Part shown: positions 19,801 to 27,849 of the stretch, one piece after another | Numbering within the stretch: position 1 is the stretch's first letter | How the letters are laid out: each line of letters begins with the position of its first letter | From: an uncultured Chloroflexales bacterium | Lineage (GTDB): Bacteria > Chloroflexota > Chloroflexia > Chloroflexales > Chloroflexaceae | DNA: 64,000 nucleotides | NCBI GenBank assembly: GCA_937902315.1 | Contig: CALGUG010000059.1 | Location: forward strand, 434,001 to 498,000 | Reading direction: 5' to 3' | Program-made: the position numbers and the translations under genes | The notes under the pieces: model-generated | Told to the model about the DNA's origin: nothing | The model's database searches: none | Seen by the model: the letters and a program-made list of their open reading frames with translations, nothing else

Positions 19801-20139
19801 GAGGTCGGCATTCACAAGCTGCTCAGTGGCCCCAGCGAGGCCCGCAAGCGCTGTCTGGCGCGAGTGCAGCTCTATCTGCTGAACGAGAGCGTCTCTGACG
19901 ATGATACGGCCGCGCTCTACGCTATGATTATGCAGGTGATCGCGCAGGGTGAAGATGGCGAGGACGAGTCGATCATTCGGATCTATAACCACGGCCGCTA
20001 CCGTTTTGTGCGCGATGCGCGCAGCGGCTTGCGGATCAACGACTTGAGCGCCGTGCTCGAAGATGGTCAGATCGATCCCTTTGTGCTGGCCTATCTGCGC
20101 ACCCAGCAGGAAGAGGGCTTGCAGATGCATAGCATCTAG
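16813..20139 (+). CDS. Clp/Hsp100-type double AAA+ ATPase fused to a degenerate RF2-like release factor module
   Basis: 1108 residues. Residues 1-50 and 85-136 are two related alpha/beta repeats resembling the HicB fold (VLIPQLSVYAESRDQALTAL and VPELYLVVNDDALLEEQ); a standard Clp N-domain is absent. AAA1 has Walker A GRPDVGKT (227-234), but its Walker B position reads LYMGDPNE (294-301) instead of hhhhDE. AAA2 is intact: GPTGVGKT (508-515), VVLFDE (574-579), sensor-1 TSN (618-620), FFNRID (664-669) and sensor-2 GARP (726-729). Residues about 815-1005 match the PCRF domain of RF2: FWDTPSEARNVLGR, SQEWTEQLMAMYIAWAKRKG and YEFLRSEVGIHKLL. Residues 1053-1096 match the extreme C-terminus of RF2 (IIRIYNHGRYRFVRDARSG, LEDGQIDPFVLAYLR). 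The GGQ loop and SPF motif between them are missing. No ClpP-binding IGF/L loop was identified. A role at ribosomes is inference. Confidence 0.85.
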   Translation: MRFLVYLQEYADGGVLAQAVLIPQLSVYAESRDQALTALHKKLTEHLELIDRRVWPRLAFNPNFEFRRLAIDLFPKGKMPQDPIPVHVAIVVFSEEHERGTRYIVIAPQVPELYLVVNDDALLEEQTRSALVYATRKWKARQIVELDRPGLESLQEIEVEPNPQRVGEEEELANLDSQENVLGLCGLNLSEQAQQGRLARAERREQLVERMLVALAGPGKNSVMLVGRPDVGKTALLHEVVERMRTGKAPASLKDREVWFVTANNLIAGMKYTGEWQGRTQRLIAQARKGRQILYMGDPNEILDAGRWSGSDNNMGRFLRPYIESGDLTIICECSPEAYAAALKSEPSFVHAFQRIDVPEADEADTLAILASVARRQESLRNLHIDAGALAALLDLSRRFMPYRAFPGKAVSLLDAMLRDALPNQEKSATTLKLGRSEAISSFARLTGLPEAIISDQVPLSLADVRSYFEERLLGQSDGVDAMVDLVTVIKAGLHDPNKPLGSFFFVGPTGVGKTELAKVLAEFLFGSRDRLIRLDMGEYATPDAVTRLIGNAWRDEKNEGELTRRVREQPFSVVLFDELEKAHHDVFDVLLGVLGEGRLTNAGGRSTDFRNTIIIMTSNLGASRREMQSIGFNSQDTNGDGDSNARLRAHFIKEAERFFRPEFFNRIDRIVVFRPLGYNAMRLITRRELGKLLMREGIVRRNLLVEIDDAVIETLLNSGFHPLYGARPLQREIERMVILPLARLLVSQEAGNRLLRFSVQKSQINLSFVELDTPDDLVEMVSDKPMPDRVLETDLSSLLRASQELLDQCFAEAASPTVQRLRRLVSQLLQRTHEPSFWDTPSEARNVLGRIYHLERVLKRLEILTERAEGLVFKGKTIRTHRDRRSVPGFASDLEQVRAEFDYLQVEILSADAGPGHDQALLRISPLGRDSQEWTEQLMAMYIAWAKRKGYEYTPLDLHELSASQHGNRRRASQDQHQPSLLLVQGNNVYEFLRSEVGIHKLLSGPSEARKRCLARVQLYLLNESVSDDDTAALYAMIMQVIAQGEDGEDESIIRIYNHGRYRFVRDARSGLRINDLSAVLEDGQIDPFVLAYLRTQQEEGLQMHSI

Positions 20140-20463
20140 ATGCGCCTAGGCTTCTCTTTTTGGTGGTCGCTGCGTACAGGCTAGCAGCCTATGGTTGCGG
20201 GCAAGCTGTTGGTAGCCGTAGGCGGACGCGGTTTGTACCTTTTTGGGAGGAGAGACTTCGCCGCCAAGCGTGAACACAGCAAGCGCATGGGGCGTGTTTT
20301 TGGCCCAACATGAGGGCTATGGCAGGGCGCAATGCGTTGCGAGATAGATCTGTGCCTTGAGAGCGTATAATAGTACTACTGATGTGCGTTGATTCGTAGG
20401 CTTTCGCTTCAAATCAGAAACTCTTGTTTTGCTTTTCTGAGCCTTTTCAGTTATAGGTAGTCT
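20140..20463. other. Intergenic region with one core repeat
   Basis: 324 nt between two plus-strand genes, containing one GCGTCCGCC repeat. No clear terminator for the Clp-like gene and no coding frame. Confidence 0.55.
20213..20229. repeat. GCGTCCGCC core repeat, copy 5 (inverted)
   Basis: TAGCCGTAGGCGGACGC; the outer CGAATGG box is missing in this copy. Confidence 0.8.
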
Positions 20464-21747
20464 ATGTTTATTGGAGGCGAATCGTTTTGGCAGACCACTG
20501 CCACACCCTTTGAGAGCAGCACTCTTCACCTGCCGCGCCGCGTCGATGTAGCCATTATCGGTGGTGGCTACACGGGTCTTTCTGCCGCTCGAGCACTCGC
20601 TCAGCGTGGCGCTCGCGTCGCCTTGTTTGAAGCCAAAGATATCGGCTGGGGCGCTAGCTCTCGCAACGGCGGTCAGGTTTTGCCTGGTATGAAAAAGGGC
20701 GTTGGCAAGCTGACCGCTCAGTATGGATTGGAACAGGCTCAACGTTGGTTCGCGATGTCGTTGCGCGCCATTGATCTTATTGAGCAGATCGTGCGCGAAG
20801 AGGGGATCGAGTGCGATTTTGTGCGCAGCGGCCATCTTGAAGCTGCCGCCAAGCCTTCGCACTACGCCGCCTTCCAGCAGGAGGCCGAACGCCTTGAGCG
20901 CGATTTTAACCACAAGGTGCGGGTCTTGGCGCGCGCCGAAATGCCGCAAGAGCTGAATTCGCCGCGCTATCACGGCGTCTTGGTCGATGAACTGAGCGCT
21001 GGCCTGAACCCGGCGCGTTATGTGCACGGTCTGGCACGGGCCGCCGAACGAGCCGGAGTGCAGATCTTTGAGCGCACGCGCGTCGAGCAGCTTACCCGCG
21101 AAGGCGAAGGCTTTTTGGTTAAAACCAGCCTTGGCTCGCTGCTGGCCGATAATGTTTTTGCCGCTACCAACGGCTATACCGACAGCGCCTTGCCTGCCAT
21201 TCGTCGGCGTGTCATTCCGGTCGGTTCCTACATTATCGCGACCGAACCGCTGCCCGAGACAGTCGCTTCTGGCTTGATCCCCAAAGGCCGCATGGTCTTT
21301 GATACCAAGAATTTTCTTTACTATTTTCGCTTGACCAGCGACAGACGCTTGATCTTCGGCGGACGGGCGACCTTCTCGCCGCCCGATCAACACACCCTGC
21401 CGCGCAGCGCTCGTGCGCTTTCCAAAGGCATGCTCGAAGTCTTCCCGCAGTTGAAGCTCACCCGTGTCGACTATGCATGGGGCGGTACGCTCGGTTTCAC
21501 CTTCGACATTATGCCTCATGCGGGCCAACTGAACGGCATCTACTACGCTCTCGGCTATGCCGGACACGGCGTCGCCATCGCAACCTATCTGGGCACCCAG
21601 ATGGCTGCTGTCATCTCTGGCGAACGGGGTGCTAATCCCTTCGCCAGCTTAGGCTTCCCGCGCGCTCCGCTCGGCCTTTACAACGGTAACCCTTGGTTCA
21701 TGCCCTTTGCAGGGCTTTGGTATCGCTTTTTAGACCTCGTTTCTTGA
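20464..21747 (+). CDS. FAD-dependent amine/amino-acid oxidoreductase (DAO family, PuuB-like)
   Basis: 427 residues; AGGTAG lies about 6 nt before the ATG. The N-terminal Rossmann motif is VAIIGGGYTGLSAARALAQ, followed by the Glu that binds ribose (LFEAKDIGWGASSRNGGQ). SSRNGGQ is shared with gamma-glutamylputrescine oxidase and related enzymes. The C-terminal FAD-contact motif is YALGYAGHGVAIATYLG. It most likely oxidises a secondary or primary amine with FAD and oxygen, yielding an aldehyde; the substrate cannot be fixed from sequence. The phosphoesterase gene begins 18 nt after its stop, so they are co-transcribed. Confidence 0.88.
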   Translation: MFIGGESFWQTTATPFESSTLHLPRRVDVAIIGGGYTGLSAARALAQRGARVALFEAKDIGWGASSRNGGQVLPGMKKGVGKLTAQYGLEQAQRWFAMSLRAIDLIEQIVREEGIECDFVRSGHLEAAAKPSHYAAFQQEAERLERDFNHKVRVLARAEMPQELNSPRYHGVLVDELSAGLNPARYVHGLARAAERAGVQIFERTRVEQLTREGEGFLVKTSLGSLLADNVFAATNGYTDSALPAIRRRVIPVGSYIIATEPLPETVASGLIPKGRMVFDTKNFLYYFRLTSDRRLIFGGRATFSPPDQHTLPRSARALSKGMLEVFPQLKLTRVDYAWGGTLGFTFDIMPHAGQLNGIYYALGYAGHGVAIATYLGTQMAAVISGERGANPFASLGFPRAPLGLYNGNPWFMPFAGLWYRFLDLVS

Positions 21748-21765
21748 TTGCTTGGAGAACATGGC

Positions 21766-22563
21766 ATGATCATTGCCCAAATCAGTGACACTCACATCAA
21801 AACCGACTCAGACACAACAGCCGAGCGTTTCATTCGCGCAGTTGAGCATCTCAACAACTTGCCGACCCTGCCCGACATCACCATCATCTCGGGCGACTGT
21901 GTTCACAACGGCAGGCCCGATGAGTACGAGCGCTTTCAGAGCATCGCCAGCAAATTGCGCATGCCCTACTACACCATCCCGGGCAACCACGACAACCGCA
22001 GCGTCTTCCTAGAGGTCTTCGGTCCGCAAGGCAGCCAAGCGCTGGAAGGCTTCGCCCAGTACGTGGTTGACCTCGATCCGGTGCGCGTGATCGCGCTCGA
22101 CACCAACATCCCCAACGATGGCGCGGGCGACCTCTGCCCGACTCGTCTGCAATGGCTGGAAGAGCGTCTGAGCGAAGCTCCCGATCGACCGACCATCATC
22201 TTTATGCACCATCCGCCCTTCCTGACGGGCATGCAAGCCTTCGACGAGATCGGTCTGAACCACGCTGACGAGTTCGGCGCGATCATCAAGCGCCACCCGC
22301 AGGTTGAGCTGATCACAGCGGGCCACATTCACCTGCCTATGATCCGCCGCTATCAAGGCACCTTGGCCATGACCTGCACCACCATTCAGTTCAGCATGCT
22401 GCCCGATCCGCAGCCGCCTAGCTTGATGGTGCGCTTCGAGAAGTATGCGACCGGCCTGCTGCACACTTGGACACCCGGCATCGGTTTGTCGACCTTCCCA
22501 ACCTCGCTCGAGGATGAGAGCGAATTGATCGTGCTTCACGATGGAGTAGAGTGGTTGGCCTAA
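21766..22563 (+). CDS. Calcineurin-like metallophosphoesterase (CpdA/GpdQ type)
   Basis: 265 residues. ATG 21766 is chosen over an upstream TTG because GGAG at 21754-21757 sits 8 nt ahead. All metal-binding motifs of the class III cyclic nucleotide phosphodiesterase family are present: DTH (residues 8-10), GDCVHNG, GNHDNR, HHPP and GHIH. Such enzymes hydrolyse cAMP, glycerophosphodiesters or related phosphate esters with a dinuclear metal site. Cytoplasmic; no signal peptide. It lies in a run with an amine oxidoreductase and a 2-hydroxyacid dehydrogenase, which hints at a small catabolic or salvage operon. Confidence 0.9.
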   Translation: MIIAQISDTHIKTDSDTTAERFIRAVEHLNNLPTLPDITIISGDCVHNGRPDEYERFQSIASKLRMPYYTIPGNHDNRSVFLEVFGPQGSQALEGFAQYVVDLDPVRVIALDTNIPNDGAGDLCPTRLQWLEERLSEAPDRPTIIFMHHPPFLTGMQAFDEIGLNHADEFGAIIKRHPQVELITAGHIHLPMIRRYQGTLAMTCTTIQFSMLPDPQPPSLMVRFEKYATGLLHTWTPGIGLSTFPTSLEDESELIVLHDGVEWLA

Positions 22564-22613
22564 TCGGCGTTTGGCCAGATACATCGTTGCGATGATGCAG
22601 ATGGAGGTGTGCT

Positions 22614-23603
22614 ATGGCGCTTGCACGAGCTTGGACCCAGATTCGCTTTCACCCTGATGCCTTGGCTCACTTAGAGGGCATCGCTGAGGTTCATACCGGC
22701 ACGTTTGAAGAGAGTGACGCTTGGTTCGCCGAGGCTGCCAACTACGATGCCATGTTGGTCAACGGTTTCCTGTATTGCGATGCGGCCTTTATGGATCGTG
22801 TCGGGCCGCGCTTGCGGGTGATCGCCCGTCCGGGCATCGGCTACGACCGCATCGACACCCAGGCGGCGACCGAACGCGGCATTATGGTCATCAATACGCC
22901 CGATGGCCCGACCGAATCGACCGCCGAGCACGCCATCGCCCTGATGCTGTGTTTGACCAAGATGGTCGCCAGCACCGACCGCATTTTGCGCTCTGGGGCG
23001 GGTTTTCCGGCCTATGGCTCGCTGCCACAAGGCTTAGAGGCCATGGGCGCGACTCTTGGCCTAGTCGGTTTAGGCCGTATCGGTGGGCGGGTGGCCGAGA
23101 TCGCGCGTGCGCTTGGCATGCGGGTGCTGGCCCACGATCCCTTCACTTCGCCCGAGCGGGCTGAAGCCTTGGGCGTGATGCTCGAAGCAGACCTCGACGA
23201 GCTACTCGCTCGTTCGCAGGTGGTCTCGATTCACTGCCCCTACTTGCCTAGCACGCACCATCTCATCAACGCCGAGCGTCTGGCGCGTATGCCGAAGGGC
23301 TCGTATCTGATCAATGTGGCGCGCGGCCCGATCGTCGACGAGGCCGCGCTCTACGAGGCGCTCAGCTCGGGCCACCTTGCTGGCGCAGGCCTCGATGTCT
23401 TCGACCCCGAGCCGCCCGATCCGGCCAACCCGCTCTTTCAACTGCCCAACATCGTCTGTACGCCTCATATCGCCTCGTACACCACCGCCAGTGTGCGGCG
23501 TATGCAGGTGATGGCCTGTCAACAGGTCGCTATGGCTTTGCGGGGTGAACAGCCCAGCTGCCTAGTCAATCGAGAGGTGTGGGAAGCGCGGCGCGGTAGA
23601 TAA
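22614..23603 (+). CDS. D-2-hydroxyacid dehydrogenase (SerA/phosphoglycerate dehydrogenase-like)
   Basis: 329 residues; GGAGG at 22603-22607, 6 nt before ATG. The NAD-binding fold shows GLVGLGRIGGRVAEIARALG. The catalytic residues of the family are visible: Arg in NVARGPIVDEAAL, Glu in PEPPDPANPLF and His in PHIASYT. The ACT/allosteric domains of biosynthetic SerA are absent, so it may be a short PGDH or another 2-hydroxyacid dehydrogenase. It follows the phosphoesterase by 50 nt on the same strand. Confidence 0.9.
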   Translation: MALARAWTQIRFHPDALAHLEGIAEVHTGTFEESDAWFAEAANYDAMLVNGFLYCDAAFMDRVGPRLRVIARPGIGYDRIDTQAATERGIMVINTPDGPTESTAEHAIALMLCLTKMVASTDRILRSGAGFPAYGSLPQGLEAMGATLGLVGLGRIGGRVAEIARALGMRVLAHDPFTSPERAEALGVMLEADLDELLARSQVVSIHCPYLPSTHHLINAERLARMPKGSYLINVARGPIVDEAALYEALSSGHLAGAGLDVFDPEPPDPANPLFQLPNIVCTPHIASYTTASVRRMQVMACQQVAMALRGEQPSCLVNREVWEARRGR

Positions 23604-23630
23604 TTTGATATTTGTATCAGATAAGTAATA

Positions 23631-23671
23631 GTGGTATGCAATTCACCGATTAAAAGGGAGGCGCATACCAC
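23631..23671. terminator. Hairpin between convergent genes
   Basis: GTGGTATGC (23631-23639) with GCATACCAC (23663-23671), long loop. It lies between the plus-strand dehydrogenase and the minus-strand GIY-YIG gene and could serve both. Confidence 0.55.
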
Positions 23672-23685
23672 TTTGTATAACAAAC

Positions 23686-24006
23686 CTATTCTTCTAAAAG
23701 AAAACCCTGAGTTTCTTTTAGAAGAGGTTCTTTAAATCGTGGTCGTCGATTGTAGCCAATGCTAGGATTATTTGACTGAAAAAGGAGGATATATTCGACT
23801 TCTTTTTGATTTAATTCTTGGATAGAAGCTTGTTGCGATTCCCATAAAATTTCTTTTCTGATCGTGAAGTCGCGTTGTTCTTGGGGTGAAAAATCCTGGA
23901 CAACCAGGGTATTATTTACGCTACCAAAGTATGTTAAACAGTCCGTTCGATCTTGCCCGATATAGATTTTGCCGTTTGGATAGGTGATTTTATAGATTAC
24001 AGGCAT
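23686..24006 (-). CDS. Small GIY-YIG nuclease-like protein
   Basis: 106 residues; GAGGA precedes the ATG at 24006. The start VIYKITYPNGKIYIGQ gives the two-tyrosine GIY-YIG core, followed by YFGS as in phage and homing-type members. KEVEYILLFQ carries a candidate catalytic Glu and SIGYNRRP the family's closing Asn. The protein is visibly more AT-rich and Lys/Gln-rich than its neighbours, suggesting acquisition by transfer. It is transcribed divergently from kptA. It may be a stand-alone nuclease or a remnant of a selfish element; activity is not proved by sequence. Confidence 0.75.
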   Translation of the reverse strand: MPVIYKITYPNGKIYIGQDRTDCLTYFGSVNNTLVVQDFSPQEQRDFTIRKEILWESQQASIQELNQKEVEYILLFQSNNPSIGYNRRPRFKEPLLKETQGFLLEE

Positions 24007-24090
24007 GAGATCCTCAATTCTATGATTGTCAATTTATTTGCTAATCTTAGAATGATTTGTGTATAAAGTAAACATCTTTTGGCGAAACCT

Positions 24091-24642
24091 ATGGATGAAA
24101 AACGGCTGGTCAAAATCAGCAAATATCTGAGCAAGCATTTGCGTCATCGCCCTGAAGATCTAGGATTGGCGCTTGAGAAAGGCGGCTGGGTCGCGGTCGA
24201 CACGCTATTAGCAGCTCTCCAACAGCACAATATGCCGATTACACGCGCCGAGCTCGACGAGGTGGTGCGCAGCAATAACAAACAGCGCTTCTCTTTCGAC
24301 GAGACGGGTACACGCATTCGGGCCAATCAAGGCCATAGCGTCCCGATCGATCTCGAGCTAGAGCCGCAGGTTCCGCCGCCTCAGCTCTATCACGGCACGG
24401 GCAGCGGCTCGGTCGAACAGATCGAGCGCGAAGGTCTGCTCAAAATGAGCTGCCATCACGTCCATCTCTCGCTCGATCTTGTTACAGCTCGCGCTGTGGG
24501 CGCTCGCCACGGCAAACCTGTCGTCTTTGTGGTTGACGCGGCTCAGATGCAGGCCGACGGCTTTGTCTTCTTCTGTTCGGCCAACGGCGTCTGGCTGGTC
24601 GATCATGTGCCGCCCCGCTATTTGCAGCGTTTGGGCGCTTAG
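24091..24642 (+). CDS. kptA: RNA 2'-phosphotransferase (Tpt1/KptA family)
   Basis: 183 residues from ATG 24091; a TTG at 24079 would add four residues. Family hallmarks: SKYLSKHLRHRPEDLGL at the N-terminus, LYHGTG, HVHLSLDLVTARAVG and GVWLVDHVPPRYL at the end. KptA transfers an internal RNA 2'-phosphate to NAD+, giving ADP-ribose 1'',2''-cyclic phosphate and nicotinamide; in eukaryotes this finishes tRNA splicing. The bacterial substrate is not established. No RNA ligase is adjacent, but the divergent neighbour is a GIY-YIG nuclease-like gene. Its stop is 14 nt from the stop of the convergent ABC permease. Confidence 0.93.
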   Translation: MDEKRLVKISKYLSKHLRHRPEDLGLALEKGGWVAVDTLLAALQQHNMPITRAELDEVVRSNNKQRFSFDETGTRIRANQGHSVPIDLELEPQVPPPQLYHGTGSGSVEQIEREGLLKMSCHHVHLSLDLVTARAVGARHGKPVVFVVDAAQMQADGFVFFCSANGVWLVDHVPPRYLQRLGA

Positions 24643-24656
24643 ACCGTTTCAGAGCG

Positions 24657-25511
24657 CTATTGATTCAGGCCCCAGCGTTCGCGTACACGCCGCTCAAAAG
24701 GCGCGAATAAGCTTTGGTCGATCGTTACACCAACCACAATAATCACGATCATCACCGCCATCACTTGAGAGGCATCGTTGAGGTCGCGCCCGGTTTGCAG
24801 CAGGTTGCCCAAGCTGAGCGAAAAGTAGAGCAGTTCACCCGCCATCAGCGAGCGCCATGCGAAGGTCCAGCCTTGTTTCAGACCTGTAAGAATGGCTGGC
24901 AGCGCGGCTGGCAAGATCACTTGGCTGTAGAGCGCAAAGCCGCGCGCCCCTAGGTTACGCGCCGCCCGCAGATAGAGCGGAGGCGTATTTTTTACGCCAG
25001 CCTCCACACCCAAGGTGATCGAAAAGAGCGCCCCCAACACGACCACAAAGATGATCGCCCGTTCGTTTAGACCAAACCAGAGGATCGCCAAGGGCAGCCA
25101 ACAGACGCTTGGCAGGGCTTGCAAGCCCAACACCAGCGAGCCAACTGTGTCGGCAACCGCTTTGATGCGCCCGATCAGCAGCCCTAAGACCAGTCCAATC
25201 GACAGCGAGATCAAATAACCGATCGCCAAGCACTTTAAGCTAACGAGAATGCCAGTTACAAAAGTGCCCTTTTGAAAGCCGCGAATCAGCGATTGCAACA
25301 CATCGAAGGGGCCGGGAAAGAGGTAAGAGGGCCAGATTCCGCTGCGCGCTAGCCCTTCCCAGAGCCCTAACAAAACGAGGTAGAAGACGATTCTGCGCAG
25401 CCAGGTGCTCAGGTTGATGCGATTCGCCAAGCTGCTTGGCCCGGGCGACGGTTGGCTGGTTGAGCTGCTGGGCGTATTGTACTCTTCGCGCTTGCTTTGG
25501 GTGAGCTGCAT
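24657..25511 (-). CDS. ABC importer permease (SsuC/TauC/NrtB type)
   Basis: 284 residues, six or so membrane helices, and the EAA loop LRAARNLGARGFALYSQVIL typical of binding-protein-dependent importer permeases. The start at 25511 follows the ATPase stop directly, with GGAGG inside the end of the upstream gene, implying translational coupling. Family members import sulfonates, taurine, nitrate, bicarbonate or thiamine precursors; the substrate cannot be assigned because the binding protein gene is absent. Confidence 0.92.
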   Translation of the reverse strand: MQLTQSKREEYNTPSSSTSQPSPGPSSLANRINLSTWLRRIVFYLVLLGLWEGLARSGIWPSYLFPGPFDVLQSLIRGFQKGTFVTGILVSLKCLAIGYLISLSIGLVLGLLIGRIKAVADTVGSLVLGLQALPSVCWLPLAILWFGLNERAIIFVVVLGALFSITLGVEAGVKNTPPLYLRAARNLGARGFALYSQVILPAALPAILTGLKQGWTFAWRSLMAGELLYFSLSLGNLLQTGRDLNDASQVMAVMIVIIVVGVTIDQSLFAPFERRVRERWGLNQ

Positions 25512-25512
25512 A

Positions 25513-26322
25513 TCAGCCTCCTTGCTCTTGGCGTAAGACCGCTACCATCTCGGAGGCGAGATCGACTAAGGCGTGATCTTCTAACTGCCGTGGGCGCCCC
25601 AGATCGATGCGAATATCGCGCACGATTCGGCCCGGTCGGGGCGAAAAGATCAAAACGCGGTCTCCCAAGGCGATCGCCTCGCGCACATTGTGAGTTACAA
25701 ACAGAATCGTCTTGCTGGTTTGTAGCCAGATCTGCTCAAGCTCGTGGTGGAGCAGATCACGCGTCATGGCGTCGAGCGCGCCGAAGGGTTCGTCCATCAA
25801 GAGCGCGGCTGGGTCGATCGCGAGCGCGCGGGCGATGGCGGCTCGTTGGCGCATGCCGCCCGAAAGCTGATGAACATAGCTCTGCTCGAAGCCCGTCAGA
25901 TGCACCAGATCGATATAACGTTGGGCAACTTTAGCCCGTTCTACGGCTGGCATGCCCATTTGGCGCAGCCCAAACTCGACATTGTGCTCTACATCGAGCC
26001 ATGGAAAGAGCGCAGCCTCTTGGAAGAGCAGTACGCGATCGGTGCCCGTGCCTTTGACCGGCTGGCCGTTGGCGATCACCTCGCCGCTGCTGGGCATATC
26101 TAAGCCCGCGATGATGTTGAGCAGGGTCGATTTGCCACAGCCGCTCGGCCCTAGCAGACAGACGAACTCGCCAGCTTGAATATCGAGATCGATCGTTTGC
26201 AATGCTTCAACTTCGCGACCGCGTGTGCTAAAGGTCTTCGTAACCTGGCGCACCTGAATCGGTATGCCGCGAGCAGTTGAAGTCTGAGCGGTTTGTAGCG
26301 TTGCGGTTGCTGTTTGAGACAT
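25513..26322 (-). CDS. ABC importer ATPase (SsuB/TauB/NrtD type)
   Basis: 269 residues. Walker A GPSGCGKST, Q-loop LLFQEAALFPWL, signature LSGGMRQR, Walker B ALLMDEPFGALD and switch His in FVTHNVREAI are all present. AAAGG about 6 nt before the ATG supports the start. It is the first gene of a two-gene minus-strand operon with the permease. No periplasmic binding protein gene is found on either side; the upstream 680 nt contain none. Confidence 0.93.
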   Translation of the reverse strand: MSQTATATLQTAQTSTARGIPIQVRQVTKTFSTRGREVEALQTIDLDIQAGEFVCLLGPSGCGKSTLLNIIAGLDMPSSGEVIANGQPVKGTGTDRVLLFQEAALFPWLDVEHNVEFGLRQMGMPAVERAKVAQRYIDLVHLTGFEQSYVHQLSGGMRQRAAIARALAIDPAALLMDEPFGALDAMTRDLLHHELEQIWLQTSKTILFVTHNVREAIALGDRVLIFSPRPGRIVRDIRIDLGRPRQLEDHALVDLASEMVAVLRQEQGG

Positions 26323-27002
26323 TCCAAACCTTTCTACTCTGCCTTCGTGCCTGGCCTATCTAGCCTATTCGAAGTTGAAGCTAGCCAATAAACGGACGAA
26401 GCGACCCGTGCTTGATTGTTAAAAGTGCTATGGACTTGCTTTACAATCCCTATCGGAAAGTGTCCTCCTGTCACGCGTCTGCTCGTTTGTTGTGAAGGAA
26501 TTGTTCAGGGAAACTAGTGCGGGAACCTTGAGCCTTGAGGAAGACCTTGATCGGAATGCCTTTTTGGAAGCAGATACATATGACAGTGCGTTGTAATGCG
26601 ACATTGTGCTTGAGGTATAGCAAGCTTTTTGCCAGCAAGACGAGTGCCGCTATAGCGCGGTGTGTTGTGTAAGACTGGCCTGGCTCGACTTGCTACTTGT
26701 ATACACAGTATGCTTGGCGCTCATCGTTGCGCTTACTCACCAGAAGTGTGGATGTAGTGGATGCGCTGCGTTCTCCAGCAGAGAATAACGAATTGTTTTG
26801 TATCTAAACTTTGAGAACAAAGCTCGATTCGTATGTGTTCAACGAAGCTATTTGAAGCTGATAAAGCGTTGGCCGCTGATTAAATGCGACCTGTTGTAGA
26901 GGAAAATAAGCTTGATTGTAGGAGAGCGCTCACAGAAAGCGTGTAGAAAATGCTCTTTTCGGTTATTATAGACAAAAATATCGCTGAGAATCAATTGGGC
27001 TT
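26323..27002. other. Long intergenic region with nothing recognised
   Basis: 680 nt between divergent genes. It holds no dispersed repeat of the families seen elsewhere, no clear hairpin and no frame with a good start. A riboswitch or small RNA was looked for by eye and not recognised. Confidence 0.5.
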
Positions 27003-27758
27003 ATGCACCTTCTCGATCTTCATGAACCGTTCATGCCTCTGTTTGCTGAGGCAGTGCATTGGGCGGATTGGCCGCTTCAGGCTCGCCTGCTCGACCTGGG
27101 CTGCGGCGAAGGTTTAAAGACGGATCTATTAGCCGCTACCTTGAATGCTCAAGGACAGATCGTTGCGATCGATATCGATCAAGAGGCATTACATCAGGCA
27201 GCACAGCGCCCTTACGATTGGCCTTGCTCGATCCGTTGGCTGCGCGCCGATGCCCAAGCTCTACCCTTCGCTGACCATTCGTTTAAGGCGGTTTGGTGTA
27301 GCGCTCTGCTGGCCGCGCTGCCCGATCCGAGCGGGGTTTGGCGCGAGGTGCGTCGTATCCTTCAGCCCGACGGTATCTTGCTTGTTGTGACGGCTAGCTA
27401 CACTTGGGCTATCATGCATCACTGGCCGCCCGAACTACTACAAGCTTTGCAGATCGCCTATGCTCAAGCGCTTGCGAATGGCGACCGCCGCGCTTCGAGC
27501 AACGAACTCACGAGCGATTTGTGTGAGCAGATACAAGTAGCAGGTTTCGCCCATGTTGAGGGGCGCGCCTTTGTGTGCGAGAATCCTCAGATCTCTCCTT
27601 TGGCCGCCGAACTGATGCTTATGCCCTGGGAGGAAGTAAAGCAGCTCTTGAAGCCTTATCTCGTAGACGAGGTATTGGCCGAGGCTGAACGCTGTATTTG
27701 CCCTCTCGAAGAGCCAGAGTTGTTAAGTGTGTTGCTGATGATTCGCGCTCGCGTTTAA
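27003..27758 (+). CDS. Class I SAM-dependent methyltransferase
   Basis: 251 residues. Motif I is LLDLGCGEGLKTDLLAA, motif II ends in IVAIDIDQEAL and a motif IV-like region is FKAVWCSALLAALPDPSGVW, followed by REVRRILQPDGILLVVTA, as in UbiE/MenG-like and type-11 methyltransferases. Cytoplasmic. Substrate unknown. No good ribosome binding site is seen before the ATG. It is apparently a single gene. Confidence 0.85.
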   Translation: MHLLDLHEPFMPLFAEAVHWADWPLQARLLDLGCGEGLKTDLLAATLNAQGQIVAIDIDQEALHQAAQRPYDWPCSIRWLRADAQALPFADHSFKAVWCSALLAALPDPSGVWREVRRILQPDGILLVVTASYTWAIMHHWPPELLQALQIAYAQALANGDRRASSNELTSDLCEQIQVAGFAHVEGRAFVCENPQISPLAAELMLMPWEEVKQLLKPYLVDEVLAEAERCICPLEEPELLSVLLMIRARV

Positions 27759-27849
27759 CAGGTCGCTTCGGATTTGCCATATTGAACGCTTTTCGTTATA
27801 CTAAGAGTTAAGAATGAAATATCAGTCTTGGGTCTGGTGTATTACCAGG

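Noticed and set aside
20317..21567. 416-codon minus-strand frame opposite the FAD oxidoreductase
   Set aside because: The plus-strand frame carries all FAD-binding motifs; the antisense frame has none and no start signal.
26560..26680. Short plus-strand frame starting MPFWKQIHMTVRC
   Set aside because: A purine-rich stretch is upstream but too far from the ATG, and the peptide looks random.
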